Source of the DNA: Amaurobius ferox
Taxonomy: Eukaryota; Arthropoda; Arachnida; Araneae; Amaurobiidae
DNA length: 64,000 bases
Direction of reading: 5' to 3'
NCBI GenBank assembly: GCA_951213105.1
Contig: OX578137.1
Coordinates: 76,359,104-76,423,103, forward strand
The notes under the pieces: generated by a model
The model's input: only the letters and a program-made list of their open reading frames with translations
Databases searched by the model: none
What the model was told of the DNA's origin: nothing
Shown: one piece after another, positions 28,001-43,400 of the stretch
Layout of the letters: each line of letters begins with the position of its first letter
Position numbering within the stretch: the stretch's first letter is position 1
Made by a program: the position numbers and the translations under genes

Positions 28001-31000
28001 TATGCAAATTGTGTTACATTCAAATACAGTAAAGCAGTGTTTATATATTTTTCATTTATGCATTTTTATCCCCAGACAATCCCATCTTTTGTAAATCTTT
28101 TTATTTATTGTTAAATGCATCTCTTCACTGGTCCTTCACTGGTTCAAAAATAGAAAAAAGTTAATATAAAGAATAGTCAATTTTAGGTATTCACTGAGAC
28201 AAAAATACTGATTCTGAATATTTAAAAATGTCTGCATGTTTTCTTTTGCTTGTGTAAATGTTTTGAACCTTACGAAAAAAAAAAACCTAATAGCAATTTT
28301 TATTTAACTGTTACAAAATATCTATAAAAATATCTCTTTGGTATATTAATAATCGATACAGATCATTCAATATGTAATCATTCACTTCTGCCATATGGTC
28401 CGTATTTCTCTCTCTTAGAATTGGTGATATTAAATTTAGCTTGAGATTTGCAAGGAATTTCTTTTATCCTTTTGTGTAATTGAAAGAATTTCTCCATATG
28501 TATCCCTTGACCCAAATGCCTTTTTTATCTTTTTGCATGCAAATATAACATGTGCACTAATATTAACCCATCAAAGGCTATTGTTACCATATAACATGCA
28601 ACTATGCTGTGTTTCTAATGTAAAAAGACCCTTTGACATAGTGTGACAATATGGCCACATCTGTAACTTAGAAAAATGAATGAATTATTGCAAATGTTAA
28701 TATTTATAATCAAACTGTCCCATGTGGGTAATTTATGCCAGAAATAACTTTAAAATTCATGAAAATTCAAAACTCAAAATCAAAACTTTAGCTCTGGTGG
28801 TTTAATTATGCTATTTATAGGCTATAACAGTAGTCCCCTGATATTTCAATTCCATGGTGGTCAACTTTTCTTTGGCTTTTAACTTGTCTAATTGTTTTGC
28901 TATGCAGGAAAATTTCATTAACCGAACAGCCTGTAATAGGCAACCAATTAAGATGCTCATTTTCTTAATATTCTGAACATGAAAAAATTATTTTAAATCT
29001 TTTTTTTTTCCCTCTAAAAAGAGTCTTGTGACCTAGAGCTATTGGGATAATTTAGAAAAATATGTGAATGTCTTCTGTATTTTCTTGAAACCTACTGACA
29101 GAATTTCATGATTGTTTTTTCAAACTAAAGACCATAGCCTGCAGATTTACGAAAAACGATTGAAAAACATTGAAAAAGCAAGATTAATTCATAATCATTC
29201 AAGTATTCATAATCATTTAAGATTCATAGTCATTCAAGATTATTTTACACAATGCAAAATAAATCATTAAAATAGTGTGGATAGCTTCTACACAATCACT
29301 TCAACCATGTCAGGTTAAAGTATTTAATCGTATTAAGTAAGCTAAAAAGTAACCAAAATGTGCATGTTTTAAATTTTTAAATAAAATGAATGTAGAGCAT
29401 TTTATAATATTTCTAGAGAGAAGCATATAATAGAATTATTCATGTGCTCTGGAAACATCTCTATCTTGACATCCACATAGCATGATGTATTTTGCTTGTC
29501 CTATATAGTATTGGGTAATCAAGGTTTTATTCATGGTATTTGTATTATTAGTATTCATTTTATGTTTATATTTTAGGTATTTTCTAATAAACTTGAAGCT
29601 TTAATATTTATTTAGATTTTTCTCTAATTTTTATAACTTTAAATACAGGTCACTTGTTTTACATGGATTTACTACTGATGCAGAGGGTCGTAAAATGTCA
29701 AAATCAGAAGGAAATATTATTAGTCCTGTTGATATAATTTGTGGTTCAAAGGTAATCAAATTTCAAATGCCCTTGTTTTGTTCTAAGATTATCTTTAAAT
29801 TTAAGTTTTTTAACTTTTGTCATATAATTTTAACCCTTTCGGGACGGCAGCATTCCGGAGCTGTCGCGGCCCAAAAGACGAAGCGCTTCGCTTCCGAACT
29901 GGCTGAAAAGGACGGCGCATTTTTTGCGCTAAGCGTAACTCTCGAAAAAAATTCACTAAAAATCACCTATTCAACACAGAAATCTACTTTTTTCAGGAAT
30001 AAAAGAAATATTTATGTTCTATTTGATGTGTAATTTTCATACAAATCTGAATACAAAATACTCGTTAGTTGCTCCCATTCTTTTATCCGAAATAAACGAA
30101 TAATTTCACTGCCTCTAAAACCCAAACAAAAAAAAAATACTCTCTTATATTCCTATGATTCACCAACGAAATCATAACGCTGAAATAAAAATAAAAACCG
30201 AAACTCAATTATAAAATTGTTGATGCTACGAGAATTGCTCTGTTTGTTTATGTTACAAAATGATTTTCATCACTCCAAATGGAGAAATAATTCATTCGAT
30301 CCTCTTCTGCCAAGGTCATGCCTCTGCAAAATACATTGAAGTTAGTTCCATGGACAAGTAACGCCATCTAGTACACAAATTAAAACATTCCGCGTGGTAG
30401 CACTTATAGGTGTCACTATCCGCTTGCGGTAAAATTTCCTCTGGCCCGAGTGAGTGCCGTTCGTCCTTGAATGCAAGTTTGCATCTGGCACGTGGGCGTG
30501 CCGATCGTCGCGAAATGGTTAATTATGAAATTTAAAATTTTAAATGCTCAATAACTGGCTCTTTTTCATGTGTATTTATTTCTAAATTTTTATGATTGTA
30601 GTTTGTGGATTATTTACCAAAATTATGCTAATTTAAATTTTCAAAATGACTTCACCTTTCAATTGCTTAGTTATTTACATTTTATTGTATTCTGTAAAAA
30701 CAAAAAGCATTAAATCTGTTTGATGCACTATCTGTTGCACATAACTAGCTTTCTTGTTACTGCAGTAATGACTTTTCAATACTGATGACTGCAAAAAATC
30801 ACAAAATCAGTCCATCAGTGCTGATTACTGCAGTGAGTTTGAGTATAATTCCCAAATTTTAAATTATAAAAATAACAAAAATGTATGACACGTATATCAG
30901 TTTGGAAAAACATATTTCAGCTTCTCTAGTGCAGTTGAACAGCAATAGAGTTCTTGCATTTTGCCTGTTCTATTGCTTGTCTAATAAATTTCTAGTGAAT

Positions 31001-34000
31001 TGGTTATTCAGTAGCGATTACTCTGCAAAAAATCACAAAACCAGTCCATCAATGCTGGTTATTGCAGTCAGTCTGAGCATAATTCCCAAATTTTAAATTA
31101 TAAAAATAACAAAAATATATCACTTGTATATCAATTTGGAAAAACATATTTAAACGTGCAGTTGAACAGCAGTAGAGTTCTTGCATTTTACTTATTCTAT
31201 TGCCTGTCTAATAAATTGTTAGTGAATGACAATTACTAAGAAAACAGTGTAGGGAAGGGCTGATAATTTATATGCTGTCTTTTTTGTATGTGCTTATGTA
31301 TTGCAGTTTTTGCAAAGAAACTTTTCATGATTTGAATGCTACTTGATCTGTACTGACAATGGTGTTGAAACTATATCAATCCTGGTATATAGTCAATTTG
31401 TCTCTAGTTAGTGACTAACATATTGTTCTGATTATAGAAAGAGAAGATTCCTGCCTATGGAATTGATGTCATGCGTTGGTGGGTGGCTTCTCATGCATGC
31501 CAGCATGAAAATATTGCTATTAAGACTCAAATTCTTGAAGAGTGTTCTCAGAATATAAATAAAGTAATTACCTGCATTTAATGTATTCTTTTTAAAGATT
31601 TTAAATACGTTTTTACACTGAATATGCATTTCCGGCCATCCATTAAGCTGCTCTATGTCTTAGGATGAGTCAGTCGGCCTGAGCTTTCGACACTGAATAT
31701 GCGTTTATTTGATATATGTCTCCCAATAAAGTTATTTGATTTTATATTGCTTTAGATTGTTAAATACATTCCAGTGAAACGTGTATATGTTCTTTGATTT
31801 ATTCTGTATTATTAATAAATAACTTTTATAATAGGATAATTATATATAATTGTATAATTATATATAATTAAGATATAAATAATTCTTATATTAAACCTTT
31901 AGGGCAAACTGTTATTTGAAACTGCAAATCACTTTGAAAAATTTCAAACTTTATTCAAATCCATTGTTTATGAGGGTGGAATGAAAAATAATCCTCTTTG
32001 CTATACACATAAGTCCAAATCTGTTTGTGATACTCTAGAAGTTGGAACTTTTGACAATGAGACCACCAAATTTTTATGGATAGGATAAAATAACCTACTT
32101 AGGTCTACTGTGTGAAAGTTTCAAAAAGTATCCTCAACTTATATCTTTTTGCATAAAATATCTTTCTAGAAAACTGAAGGTTGAAGTAACAACACAGAGG
32201 CCACATTTGCTGTACATAATTATAGAATAAATGCATTTTTTTTCTTTCCTTGTTGCTCAGCAATTTGTTTTATTAACCAGTTACTTGCTAAATTCAATTA
32301 CAATTAAAATTTTACTATTTTTTTTTGTATTTTCAATTAGATGAAATGTATAACTATTATGAGACAAAAAATTTTATTAAAATTGAGAGAATTTAATTGC
32401 ACTACACATTCATAAATATAATCTCTAGAATGTCATAAGTAATTACCAAATAATTATTAACACTTTACAGCATAGTTGAAAAGTGTTTATGACTTTGTTC
32501 ATTCTGCCTGTCTGTCTGTTCATCATGATAACTGCCATAAAAATGACTTTATCAAAATGAAATTTTAGTATGTTGATGAGACGGTCTGTGGGACATATGG
32601 GAATGTAAATGAAGAATATCACCCAATTAATTTTGGATTGAATCCTGGTTAAGAAAATGAAATATATTGAACTCTATGGGACCTAATTTTTCAAACATTT
32701 TTTAAGACAATTTAAAATTCACAAATTGCTTCGAAAATTTTAGGAAATATTCAAATTATCCCATAAAATATATAGAAACTTTTTAGTAAAATATGTTTGA
32801 TAGTTTTTTAAATAAAAATTAAAATAATAATTGCACCCATATTATATGAGGAGACCATGTGACCCACTTCAAAATAAAATATGGCATCCATCTTGTGTCA
32901 AAATCATGATTTTTAAAAGTTCTTTTTAATATATATTTAGTGTTGCATCTGTGCTAAAACCGCTTTATTTTTTTTTTTTTATTATTCTGTGCATCTATAT
33001 ACTGCGCCAATGCAATTATAATATTTTGGAGTTTAAATGATCATCAAACTTTGATTATTTCTACAACGAACCCTAATTTTCACCTATGAAAAATGTAAAC
33101 AAGTTTTCCATTCCTTTCATCAAGCTGTAAGATGAGTTATATAAAAATTGCTGAACTTCTTTAATGCAAAATCATTTAGCTCTAGAGTCTGCAATATAGC
33201 TAATATGAATCTAAACGTTCATTGCATAGATGCAAATGATTCTATAGTATTGCTTTTTCAATGAAGTTTTAAGCGTGGTATTAGAAAGTAATTTTACCTC
33301 CATGGTTTTAAGTTTTTAAGTAAAATAAATTATTGTAGTATTGTGATAATTGTAAAATTATCACCACTGAATGAAAGGAATAGAAAAAGTTTATGAATGA
33401 AATATTCACTGCTTTTATATAGAAAGCCAGGCGATTTATATTTCATTGACGTTATTTGAATAAAGTTTATTTGTTTTCAATGAAGTATTCAAATATAATA
33501 AATTATTATAGTATTGTGATAATTTTAAAAATATCACCACTGAATGTATCACATTTTAGGAATGTTTAAATAAAATTACATTTCAGTTGGAAAGTGTTTC
33601 ATAATTAATAAATCCACTCAAGTAATGATTGAAATAAATAAGTTATTATATAAAATCTGAAAAATAATTAATAAATTCTTATAATAATTATTTTATAAAT
33701 GTTACCAATTGAAACATTGGCACATAAATGGTTAAATTGGAAGTTAGTATAACATTTAACAGTTTATAGAATTTTGAAATCGATTTATCTCTTATTTAAA
33801 ATAAATGTTATATGAATTACTTCAAAGTTACCATTTATAAATTCTTGCATAGTGTTTTGTTAAATGTTAAAGACTGTTTGTCACTCTTTTTACTTTTTAA
33901 TTAGTTTAGGAATGTATTGAAATTTTTGCTGGGAAGTTTACATGAATTCAGCCCTCAAGAAGATATCATTTCTCCTTTAAAGATGAGACCTTTAGATCTA

Positions 34001-37000
34001 TATATGCTTCATTGTCTGCAAAAATTTTCACAAAAGGTAATTATATATAAATTTTTACTGTATATTTCTAATTTTGTACACATATCTGACTGAATCTAGA
34101 CTACTATGGTGATGTATATTATGTGTGTGTCTGTGTTCTGTGTTCATTTACCTTTTCCAAGTAATTTTATGCATATTGATAAGTTTTTAGAATGAAATGA
34201 ATAAAAATATTCATACCAAGACATGCCAGCTGGTAGGGAAGTGTATTTCAATTATATGTTCGGTTTAAGTTGATATTTTCTTAATTCTTCCATTACAACA
34301 TTTAATGCTAGATAAGAACAGTAAAAGTGTATTTAATTTACTCCTTAACATAACTTTCAACATCTTTTGTTCATTATATACATGATCTCATAGTTTGACT
34401 CTGTAATTGCTGGGGTCGAATGAGAAGATCCAGCGTTACAAGAAAAAAATGTGCCAAGCCACAGGACAAAAGTGAGGGTCCACACCTCAGATTAGGGGAA
34501 GGAGACTTTAACAGGCTGTGAATAAATTGCTACTAGTGTCTCACACATTAAAGGAAAAGAAATGAAGAAAAAGTAATTTTTCCTTACCTTAATTTTGTAT
34601 ATACTCTAACCTCAGATTTATCACCTTGATCAGTGGATTTCCAATGAATGGTTGGAGAGTTTCCTAGAATGGTGTGGTGAATGTAAAAATAACATAATAT
34701 GATTTATTTAAATTAAATATAAGAATCAGTAGGCCAGGTGGAAAAAATTATAGTTGTCAAATGATATTGTTTATTTTATTCGCATAGAAATTAAATCAAA
34801 ATTTAGGTAATAAAATATACAAAGTTCAACATGGAGAAATAATAAGAAATTTCTGTCTCTAAGAAGTCTCACTTCAATTTATTTGTTTTAGAGGAACTTT
34901 CTCGAGGATAAATCGAAACTTAACATCTCTCAATCTCTAGAATGAAAATTCAATCAGCATTTATAACCAAATTTTCTAAAATGTGCATTGAATTTTGTTA
35001 TAAATTTTGTGTTAAAAATTGCAATGAATTTATGTGTTTTTATAATTAATTATGCTATATTCATCCAAGAACAGTTTTATTTTCTAACCTGCCAGATTGA
35101 TCATAAATCTTTAATATTTGTTATATACTATTTTTTTTTTTTTTTTTTTTAGGTACAAGAAGAGTATGATACCTTTCAGTACAAAAGTGTTGCTAAAAAT
35201 ATTGTGAACTTTATTACTAATGAAGTGTCATCTTTCTATTGCCAGCTAATAAAAGACAGGTAATGCATTACTTTTCTGTATTTTTGTACAGGCATAGTAG
35301 TTTTGTATTGTGTATATATTAGTTTTATGTATTTTTCAAATAATGATTATAGCATTTGATATATTGATTTCAATTCCTCAATAAATGTAATGCATATTAA
35401 AAATAGTTTAGTAATTGTTTGTAGTTATATGTCTAAATCATTATGCAATTAGCTGTAAGTAAATTTCTATATGTAAATCACTTGTATTAATCACTATCAA
35501 GCATATAATTTGAAGTGGTTCATTGGGAAACAGTGATGCATAGCCTTTAACTATATCAGTGATCCCTAAATAAGGCTCTGTGTATGCAAGAATTTGAAAA
35601 ACTTGCAAAAAAAAAAAACCTTTTTTTTTTTTTTCTTTTTAGTAATAGCCATAAATATTTTTCAATTTTTAAGGTTTTATTGTAACAATTATATTAACAC
35701 AAAATCATTATAAAATATCTACACAATGTTCGTAATAGCAAGCCAGATATAAAATGGAAAATGTTTGTCATTTTTTATTAACAAGTAGATATACACAACA
35801 AATATTCTTTTTTCGGCCATTCAGACAGTTTTTACAACAAATACTCTTGTAATATTTTTTCAAAACTTTTAATTAATTATTATTTATTAACCCTAGAGCT
35901 TTACATGTTTACTTTGTACTTAAATTACTTTTGTTTAAAACTTAATATGTGTCATACAGGTATGGATTCCTCAAAATTATTATGAAGTGTTTCAAGCGTT
36001 CCGCCAAACAAAAAGGTTGGAAATCACTGCCCTAGATTGTCATAATCTTTTAAATTTATATAACCCAAATGTATCCATGAAATATCAATTAATATTTAAG
36101 GGCATTCTCAATTACAAGCAAAAAGAAATACAATTTTGATGGTGCATTAAATTTGAAAAATAAATGGTATGTTTGTGTATACTTAAAATATTAAGGTTTG
36201 TTAATAATAATTGAAATACTTTATTACAGATAAATCTTCCATATTTGTTTCTCCTCGTTTTAAACTGACTAATTTTTGTTGTGCATAGTATTGACAAAGT
36301 GTCTTCAATTTCAAAATTAAAAGGTGTCACATAGTTTATTAATAAATTAAAAATGAACATTTTTTATATATGCATTGTATTATAATTATTTTTAAGAAAA
36401 TTGAATGTGTATTCTGCATTTTCATTTATAATTCTAGATTGTATTGTGATTCTAAAGACTCCATTGAAAGACTTTCATGCCAGACTGTTTTATATTTCAC
36501 CTTGAATACTTTGGTTCAGAGCATTGGTTCAATATGTCCTCATTTAGCCGAAGAAGTTGTAACACATCATCCAAATAAGGAATATGGTATCATTATCACA
36601 TTTATTTGATAAATTTATCAATTTTCTTATATTCTACTTTAATGAGATAGTTAATACTCTAAAGTTATTTTAACAGGCAGTGTTAATCTTTTATGTATAT
36701 ACCACTTTGAGCATAAAATTATTTACTGTCTTAATTATTTTCATTAATTAAGACAGTCATAAATGTAAGTGTAGTTCATGTTCTGATGATTTCATATACC
36801 AGTGTTCTTAAGAAAATCAGAAAAAAATTCACAAATTTGGGAAATTTTGAAGACTTTCTTAAATGAGAATTTTTAATTTAAAGTATAGAAAAGCAAAATT
36901 TTTCCTATAAACCCTTGTTATTTTACAATTTTTCTATATATTTCATATTTTCCAAAACATTTTAGCTCACCCACCATTAGTAAAATTGTAGGCATTCACA

Positions 37001-40000
37001 CACAGGATAATAATGAAGTGACTTCTACTCTTGCTGATGAGTGCCAAACACCATGAAACCGAGGTCTAATGATAAAGGATTGGTTAAGTGAGCACTTCCT
37101 TACATATTTGCATTTCCTTGGAGCAGGCATTGCTTCTCTGTTGCTAGTCAGTATTTAAAAAAAATTCTAAAACTTTAAAGGAACTAGTGTTATAGACTGA
37201 GATAAGTTATTCAAATACATTATTACATAATTCAGATGTGTTGAAATGAAGAGCATATTTATTAATGAATGCTTTAATATTAAATATGAGCTTTGACAAG
37301 AGATAATAGAATTGTTAAACCTTCAAAAGATTAGATTAAAAAAATATGAAAATACAAACTTTTCTCAACATATAAAAAAAATCTACATGCAAAAATTCTA
37401 TAATTAATTACTGGAGTTATAGCTCAAAATGTCTCGTGTCATATATTGAAATTTTAAAAATTCTGTTAAAGCTAAGTGCAGCATTGCATAAAATAGAAAT
37501 GTACTTTAGGTACAAATACCAAAAATTTTGTTTTGGATGAAAATTTTTCTGAGTAATGTTACATACAAGTTACCATACCACTTTTTTGTTTTCAACTCTA
37601 TAAAAAATATTTCTTTATATTATATTCTTAAAAAAAAATTGTACATTGAAAGAAAACATAGACTAGAAAGAAAAGTATGTTTCTAAAATATATGCTTTAT
37701 AAGATATGAAATGTTGAATATTATGCATTTTTTAAACTTTTTAACATTTTAAGAGTATTATGACCCCTTAACTAACTGGTTATATAAACAAAAATAATGA
37801 AAATTCCTATATAGTTTATACTAAATGATATTAAACATTTTTGTTAGAAATTTCGAATTTTATGTTTTTTTAATTTGTTATTTTTTTTATTTAGCAAAAG
37901 AAGGTTTATTTCGAACTAGCTGGCCATGCTTGAACAATTACCTAGACAATACACGTGTTCCATCAAGTGTTTCATTAGCAAATCAAATTAGGCAAGCTAT
38001 TATTAAATCAGATATTAAGACACTGCATTTACATGCATTAATAGTAGGAAATTCTGAAGTAATGGATGCATTAAAAGTAAGTTAAGCTGTAAAATGAAAT
38101 ATTATGGAAATGTATTTAATGTACAAATATGTAATATTTGTAAATGCATATATGTAATTATAATACAAAATTATATTGAAGTATTCCTATTTTGTTAAAA
38201 TAAATGTTACGTTAATAAAATTAATTTAAAATATATAATATTGCAAAGAATTTAAATAAACTTGTTGGATAAGTAAAAGGTCAATATTCTGTAGTAACTA
38301 TGTTTTTGTAATTAATAGTATTATATAGCTCCGAGACGATATTTGTAAAGAAATGCTGTATACACTCTAAAATTTTGCCCTTATCTAATTGGTTATGACA
38401 CTAACCAGTAAAACTTAGAATCGTCACCACAGGCTGAGTTTAAGCCTACTTACATCTAACTGATACTGACAAACTACATATTAAAGTACCATGTTTGTAA
38501 GAGCAGTAATGTACAAAATACATGATAAATCAATTTGTGTAACAAAGAAATGTTTTAAAAGAATGAAATTAAAGAATCCAGATCAGCATTAATTGTTTAG
38601 ACCAGTGTTTTTCGAACTTTTTTGGTTGGTCGCGTAAGTCTTTTGAAATTGAATTTTATGGCAGAACCCCAAAATAAAAAAAGTCCATTGATCCCAATTA
38701 TGCATTCAAAATTTTTCTTATTTTGTTTTATTTTTAAGAAAATTTACATAAAACTATCATGTCGCGGAACTCTTGAAATACTGTCACAGAACCCCGGAGT
38801 TCTGTGGAACACATTTTGAAAAATACTGGTTTAGACTAGTTTAGTTGCCAATTTTTCTTTTGCAAATCATGCATTATTTGACAAATTTTTGCAAAAAATT
38901 TGTATTTAGGCATCATTTGAAGATAAATAGAATGTATTTCTATACAAAAATTATTTAATTTTGAAAAATTCTGATTTTGTGTAAAAATGATGATAGAGAT
39001 TTTTTGTAAAAGTGCATTGCAGCTGCCAATTTTTTGCTTTTAGTAAGAATGCAAGTCATGCATTATTGATAAAATAATTAAAATCAAAGAGTGTCACCTG
39101 TAAATAGAAAAAAAAAAACACTGCACTTAAAAAGGTGCCCCATCCCCTTTTTAAGTAGTTGGACTATGTTAGTTGAATTTTATATTGCAATTATATAAGA
39201 TGTATGTATGATAGAATCTGATAGACATATATTTTTTTAAACCCAAAGTTATTCATTGTGACTTGTGTTTAAACATTACTAATATATGAGAGTACTGAAT
39301 AACTAAAGTGTTTACTTTTAGAGAAAACTCTCAAATTTGTTTTTTATCCAATAATGATTGATATGCTAGGTTTAGCATTCCATTTCTCCAAAGGTAAATT
39401 CTTTGAGAAACTAAAAGTGGAAATTTGATGTTATAATTGACATTTGCTTCCTATAAAATTTAAGTTATCTGTATAATGACAAAAACATGCAAGCTGGAAA
39501 GAATACAGATTTTAATAGATTCCTAGTTCATACTTTAAATTGTTACCTAATTTTTCATTATTATGATTATTTATGATTATTTTTCCATGATTTATGATTA
39601 TTAGATAGCATACTTTTTAATGCATGTTTTAAAAATCGCATCACAGAATAGTTAAAATCTATTAAAATAATTCAGTAAAACTGCTAACAGAAAACCTGTG
39701 GATAGAAATATTTCTCAGTGAAACAGCTTAAAACTAATAAGCAAACATACCAACCAGTTTCTGAGACAAAATAAGCTTTTTTTTTGGATAAGACAATTAC
39801 ACTAATAAAACAATTACTTAATCACTCCAGCAAACTAGTAACTGCCAAATATCAGTCAATAAACAATGTAGTCACTTGACTCAGGAAAAACACAAACCAT
39901 TGACAGACAAATCAGAAACTAAAAAAATGGCATGAATAAAACAAAGGAAAATTAAACAGGTTGAATCAACAACAAGATGCAAACTACAGCAAAAAATAAC

Positions 40001-40420
40001 TGAACGTACAAGACTGCAAAAATTAAGTAGCATATAACAAAAAATAAAGGAAACAACTGGTTTCAGAAACAAAATGAATAAACTAATAAAAACAGCTTAT
40101 TGTGTCCTTTATATGCAACTACTCTGTTCTAATTTTTTCTATGAAGTTAATTCAATTAGTGTAATTTTTTTCCTGTATTTATTTTTTATAAGTTACTTAG
40201 TTTTGTAGTCTTGTTTATATTAATTTTTACTGTAGTTTTGCATAATGCTATTAATTCACTGTTTCGTTCCTCCTTGATTTTTTTTCCGTTTTTTAGTTTT
40301 TAGGTTGACAGATGTTTTCCTACTTCATTAGTCACTCTTATCTTCAAGAACATATTTCATTTTGGAAACCCATTGGAATCCTCACTTTTTGTTTTATGTT
40401 GTTTTGTTAACAAACATTCT

Positions 40421-40480
<60 letters not shown>

Positions 40481-43400
40481 CATACACATATATATATATA
40501 TGTATATATATATATATGTATATATATATGTGTGTGTATATATATATATACATATATATATGTATATATGTATATATGATATTAAAAGAAAACAATTCAT
40601 GTAATATTAACATCACCAAAGAAGTTCTTTGTTGATATTAATATTACTTGAATTTTTTTTCTTTTAATATTACATATTTCTAATATATTTCCATATACTT
40701 GTCTGCTGCATTATGCGCGTATTGTATATTGGTTTGTTATTTTCTGTCTAGTTATTTACGAATTTTTGTGGTAACATTCATTTTTAATTATATATATATG
40801 TGTATATAGAATGTCATATAACAGAATCTACCATAGTACAAATAGTACAAAAACAGATATCTAGACCAATAAGCGCAATGCAGCTTGAAATAGCCCAGAA
40901 AAATATAATATAATAGTAAAAATTGAAAGATTGGACATGAAGTCAGCCAACAGGTAATACATAAAAGGCCTAGGAGGATTGTGACCCCTAGTTCCCGTTT
41001 ACAAGTCGACTTTTCCACCAATGGCAACACTCACGGAGCCATGCCTTACCTGCGGTTAAATTCAGTACAACGTCGAAACAGAAGACGCCCATACGAAGTA
41101 TATATCAATCGTAAAAGGAAAAAATCCCCCAACATAAGAGCAATATAATTGAAACGACACAAGACTAAACCTACTTAAAATATACGAACTGCAAATACAA
41201 ATACCCTACTTCCATCCAAATCACTCACGTCAATTTTACACGCTTAAATAGTTCCTCGCTGTATCGATGCCATTTTATTTCCTGAAATAAAGGTGTTGCC
41301 AAAATCCTTACTGAACGCATCGAAAACTTTACTATGTACCATTTATAGATGATGATCATAAACACATAGTGACTGGCGATTTGAACGTGATTAATACGAG
41401 TCAACTACGAAAAGCATTTGATAAAGGTACTAAATTCAGGTCAGAGGAATTTCATGATATATATGGGAATTATTATAAAGAATTGAAAGAATTTATATAT
41501 AATATAGCAATAAAATACAGTTTGCCTATGAATGCATTTGATGAATGGCGAGATCGTGTAAATTTTCAATTTCGTCGATTTTATCAACCTTCAATTCAAA
41601 AACGAGAAGAGAGTAATGTAAATCGTGACGAACTGAATGATTTATGGAACAAATATGCAGTTACCTACACAGACAAGGCAGCATCTAATTTCACTTTCAC
41701 ATGCATAGCATACTATATGAAGATTCTTAAAGAAAGTTATCAAGATGAGGAAATCTATAAAAAGCTCAATGTGCAACATAATGAAATTAATAATCGAATT
41801 TGTGCACTTCATAAGCGAATTGGAATTGATTTGAAACATATACGCTACCCGTATTTGGTCTTGATACCCAAACTTCACAAAAAACCAGTGAAGTTTCGTC
41901 CAGTTACAGTGGCATTTAAAACTTATACCACAAGGGCTAATACGCTACTGAAGTCATATCTACAACCTGTAATGAATCATATTTCAAAAAATGGTTCCGT
42001 CATGATAAAAAACAGCGATCAAGTTTTGGGAATTTTGAACAAACTACCTGCTAACCAATTATATAGAAGCTATGATTTCCAAGATCTATTCAGTAATATA
42101 AATTTGGAGGATCTATATAGTATATTGACGCAAATACATGAGACATTTGAATTACAACAAAGTGTCACAATTCAAAAGTTTAAACACGTTTTGGACATCG
42201 TATTGTATGAAAATATATTGTATAATGGTACTGAATATTACAAACAAATTAAAGGCGTGCCAATGGGTGGAGGGTGCTCGACATTATTAGCAAATCTATA
42301 TTTGCACCATTATGAACAAGGGAATCACTTTATAAACGAAATGGTTTACTTTCGATTTATTGATGACATCCTCATAGCATACGAAAACACAGGAGACGGG
42401 TATGAATTTGATTTTTCCTTTTATCCAGGTTGCTTGAATCTTATTGAGAATATCTCGGATAAAACAAAGGCAATCAACTATCTGGATATAAGTATACATT
42501 TAACACCTAGCAAGACAACGTATTATACTATTTATGATAAAAGAAGACAGTACAGTTTTAGAATACATTATATAATTAACTGGTATTCTAATTTAAGTAT
42601 CAGGATATTTCGCAATATAGTCATTAATCACTTTAAACGTAGTGAAAAAATGCATTCTTATTAATAAATATAGAATAAATATAGTTATTAATAAATATAG
42701 TTATTAATAAATATAGAATCATTTTTGATCCTATCCTTTTCATAAGAGATCTTTTCTTTTATACTTTGTGAATGGCAACACTGGTCTCTTCATTCCTGGT
42801 TCCAATGGTTCGGGCATATGCAGAGTTTTTCCCAGATATTCTTGTTTTCTTTATTTTTCGATCTTATTATAGATATCATCTATCTATTTCTTCAGAAACA
42901 TACATATTTTGTGTTCATTTTGAGTAAATACTTGGACCCGACAAAGAGTTTTGTCGAAATAATGAACAATTCAATTAATTAGACTTAGTCCTTGTCCATG
43001 TGTATAGCATTAACGCTTGGATTTTATTTGTTTTTCTATTATCGATTCCCTACCATTGATATTTGTTAATTTTCTTTAGCTTGATGATTTGAAATTTGAA
43101 TTTTTTTTCCAATTGATTGAAGATTCGCTATTTAATACTTCTTTTTATTTTGTAGGTTTTATATAAAGTTAGGATTTTTGAGTTGCAACTTCATTGGACT
43201 TTCAGACTATTATATATTGTATATATATATATATATAAGTCTTTGTAAAAGATAATGTTACAAATCCTGGAATTCCACATAAATGGGTTAAAAACTTTGT
43301 CTTTGGTATAAGACCTAAATTTCTCTCGAAAATATGGTTTTTCTGCAATGGAGATTCTTATGTAAAGGAATATGGGAAAGAGACAGTTTTACAAGCTATA

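Noticed and set aside
34400..34550. GC-richer block in intron 18 as a possible RNA gene or element
   Set aside because: No tRNA-like boxes, inverted ends or duplications could be found.
40362..40619. Four overlapping open frames of Tyr/Ile/His/Cys-rich low-complexity protein
   Set aside because: They are translations of the TA/CA/TG microsatellite in several frames and both strands; not genes.
43075..43105. CTTGATGATTTGAAATTTG as a hammerhead-like core
   Set aside because: There is no room for stem II between the boxes and no stems I or III; chance match.
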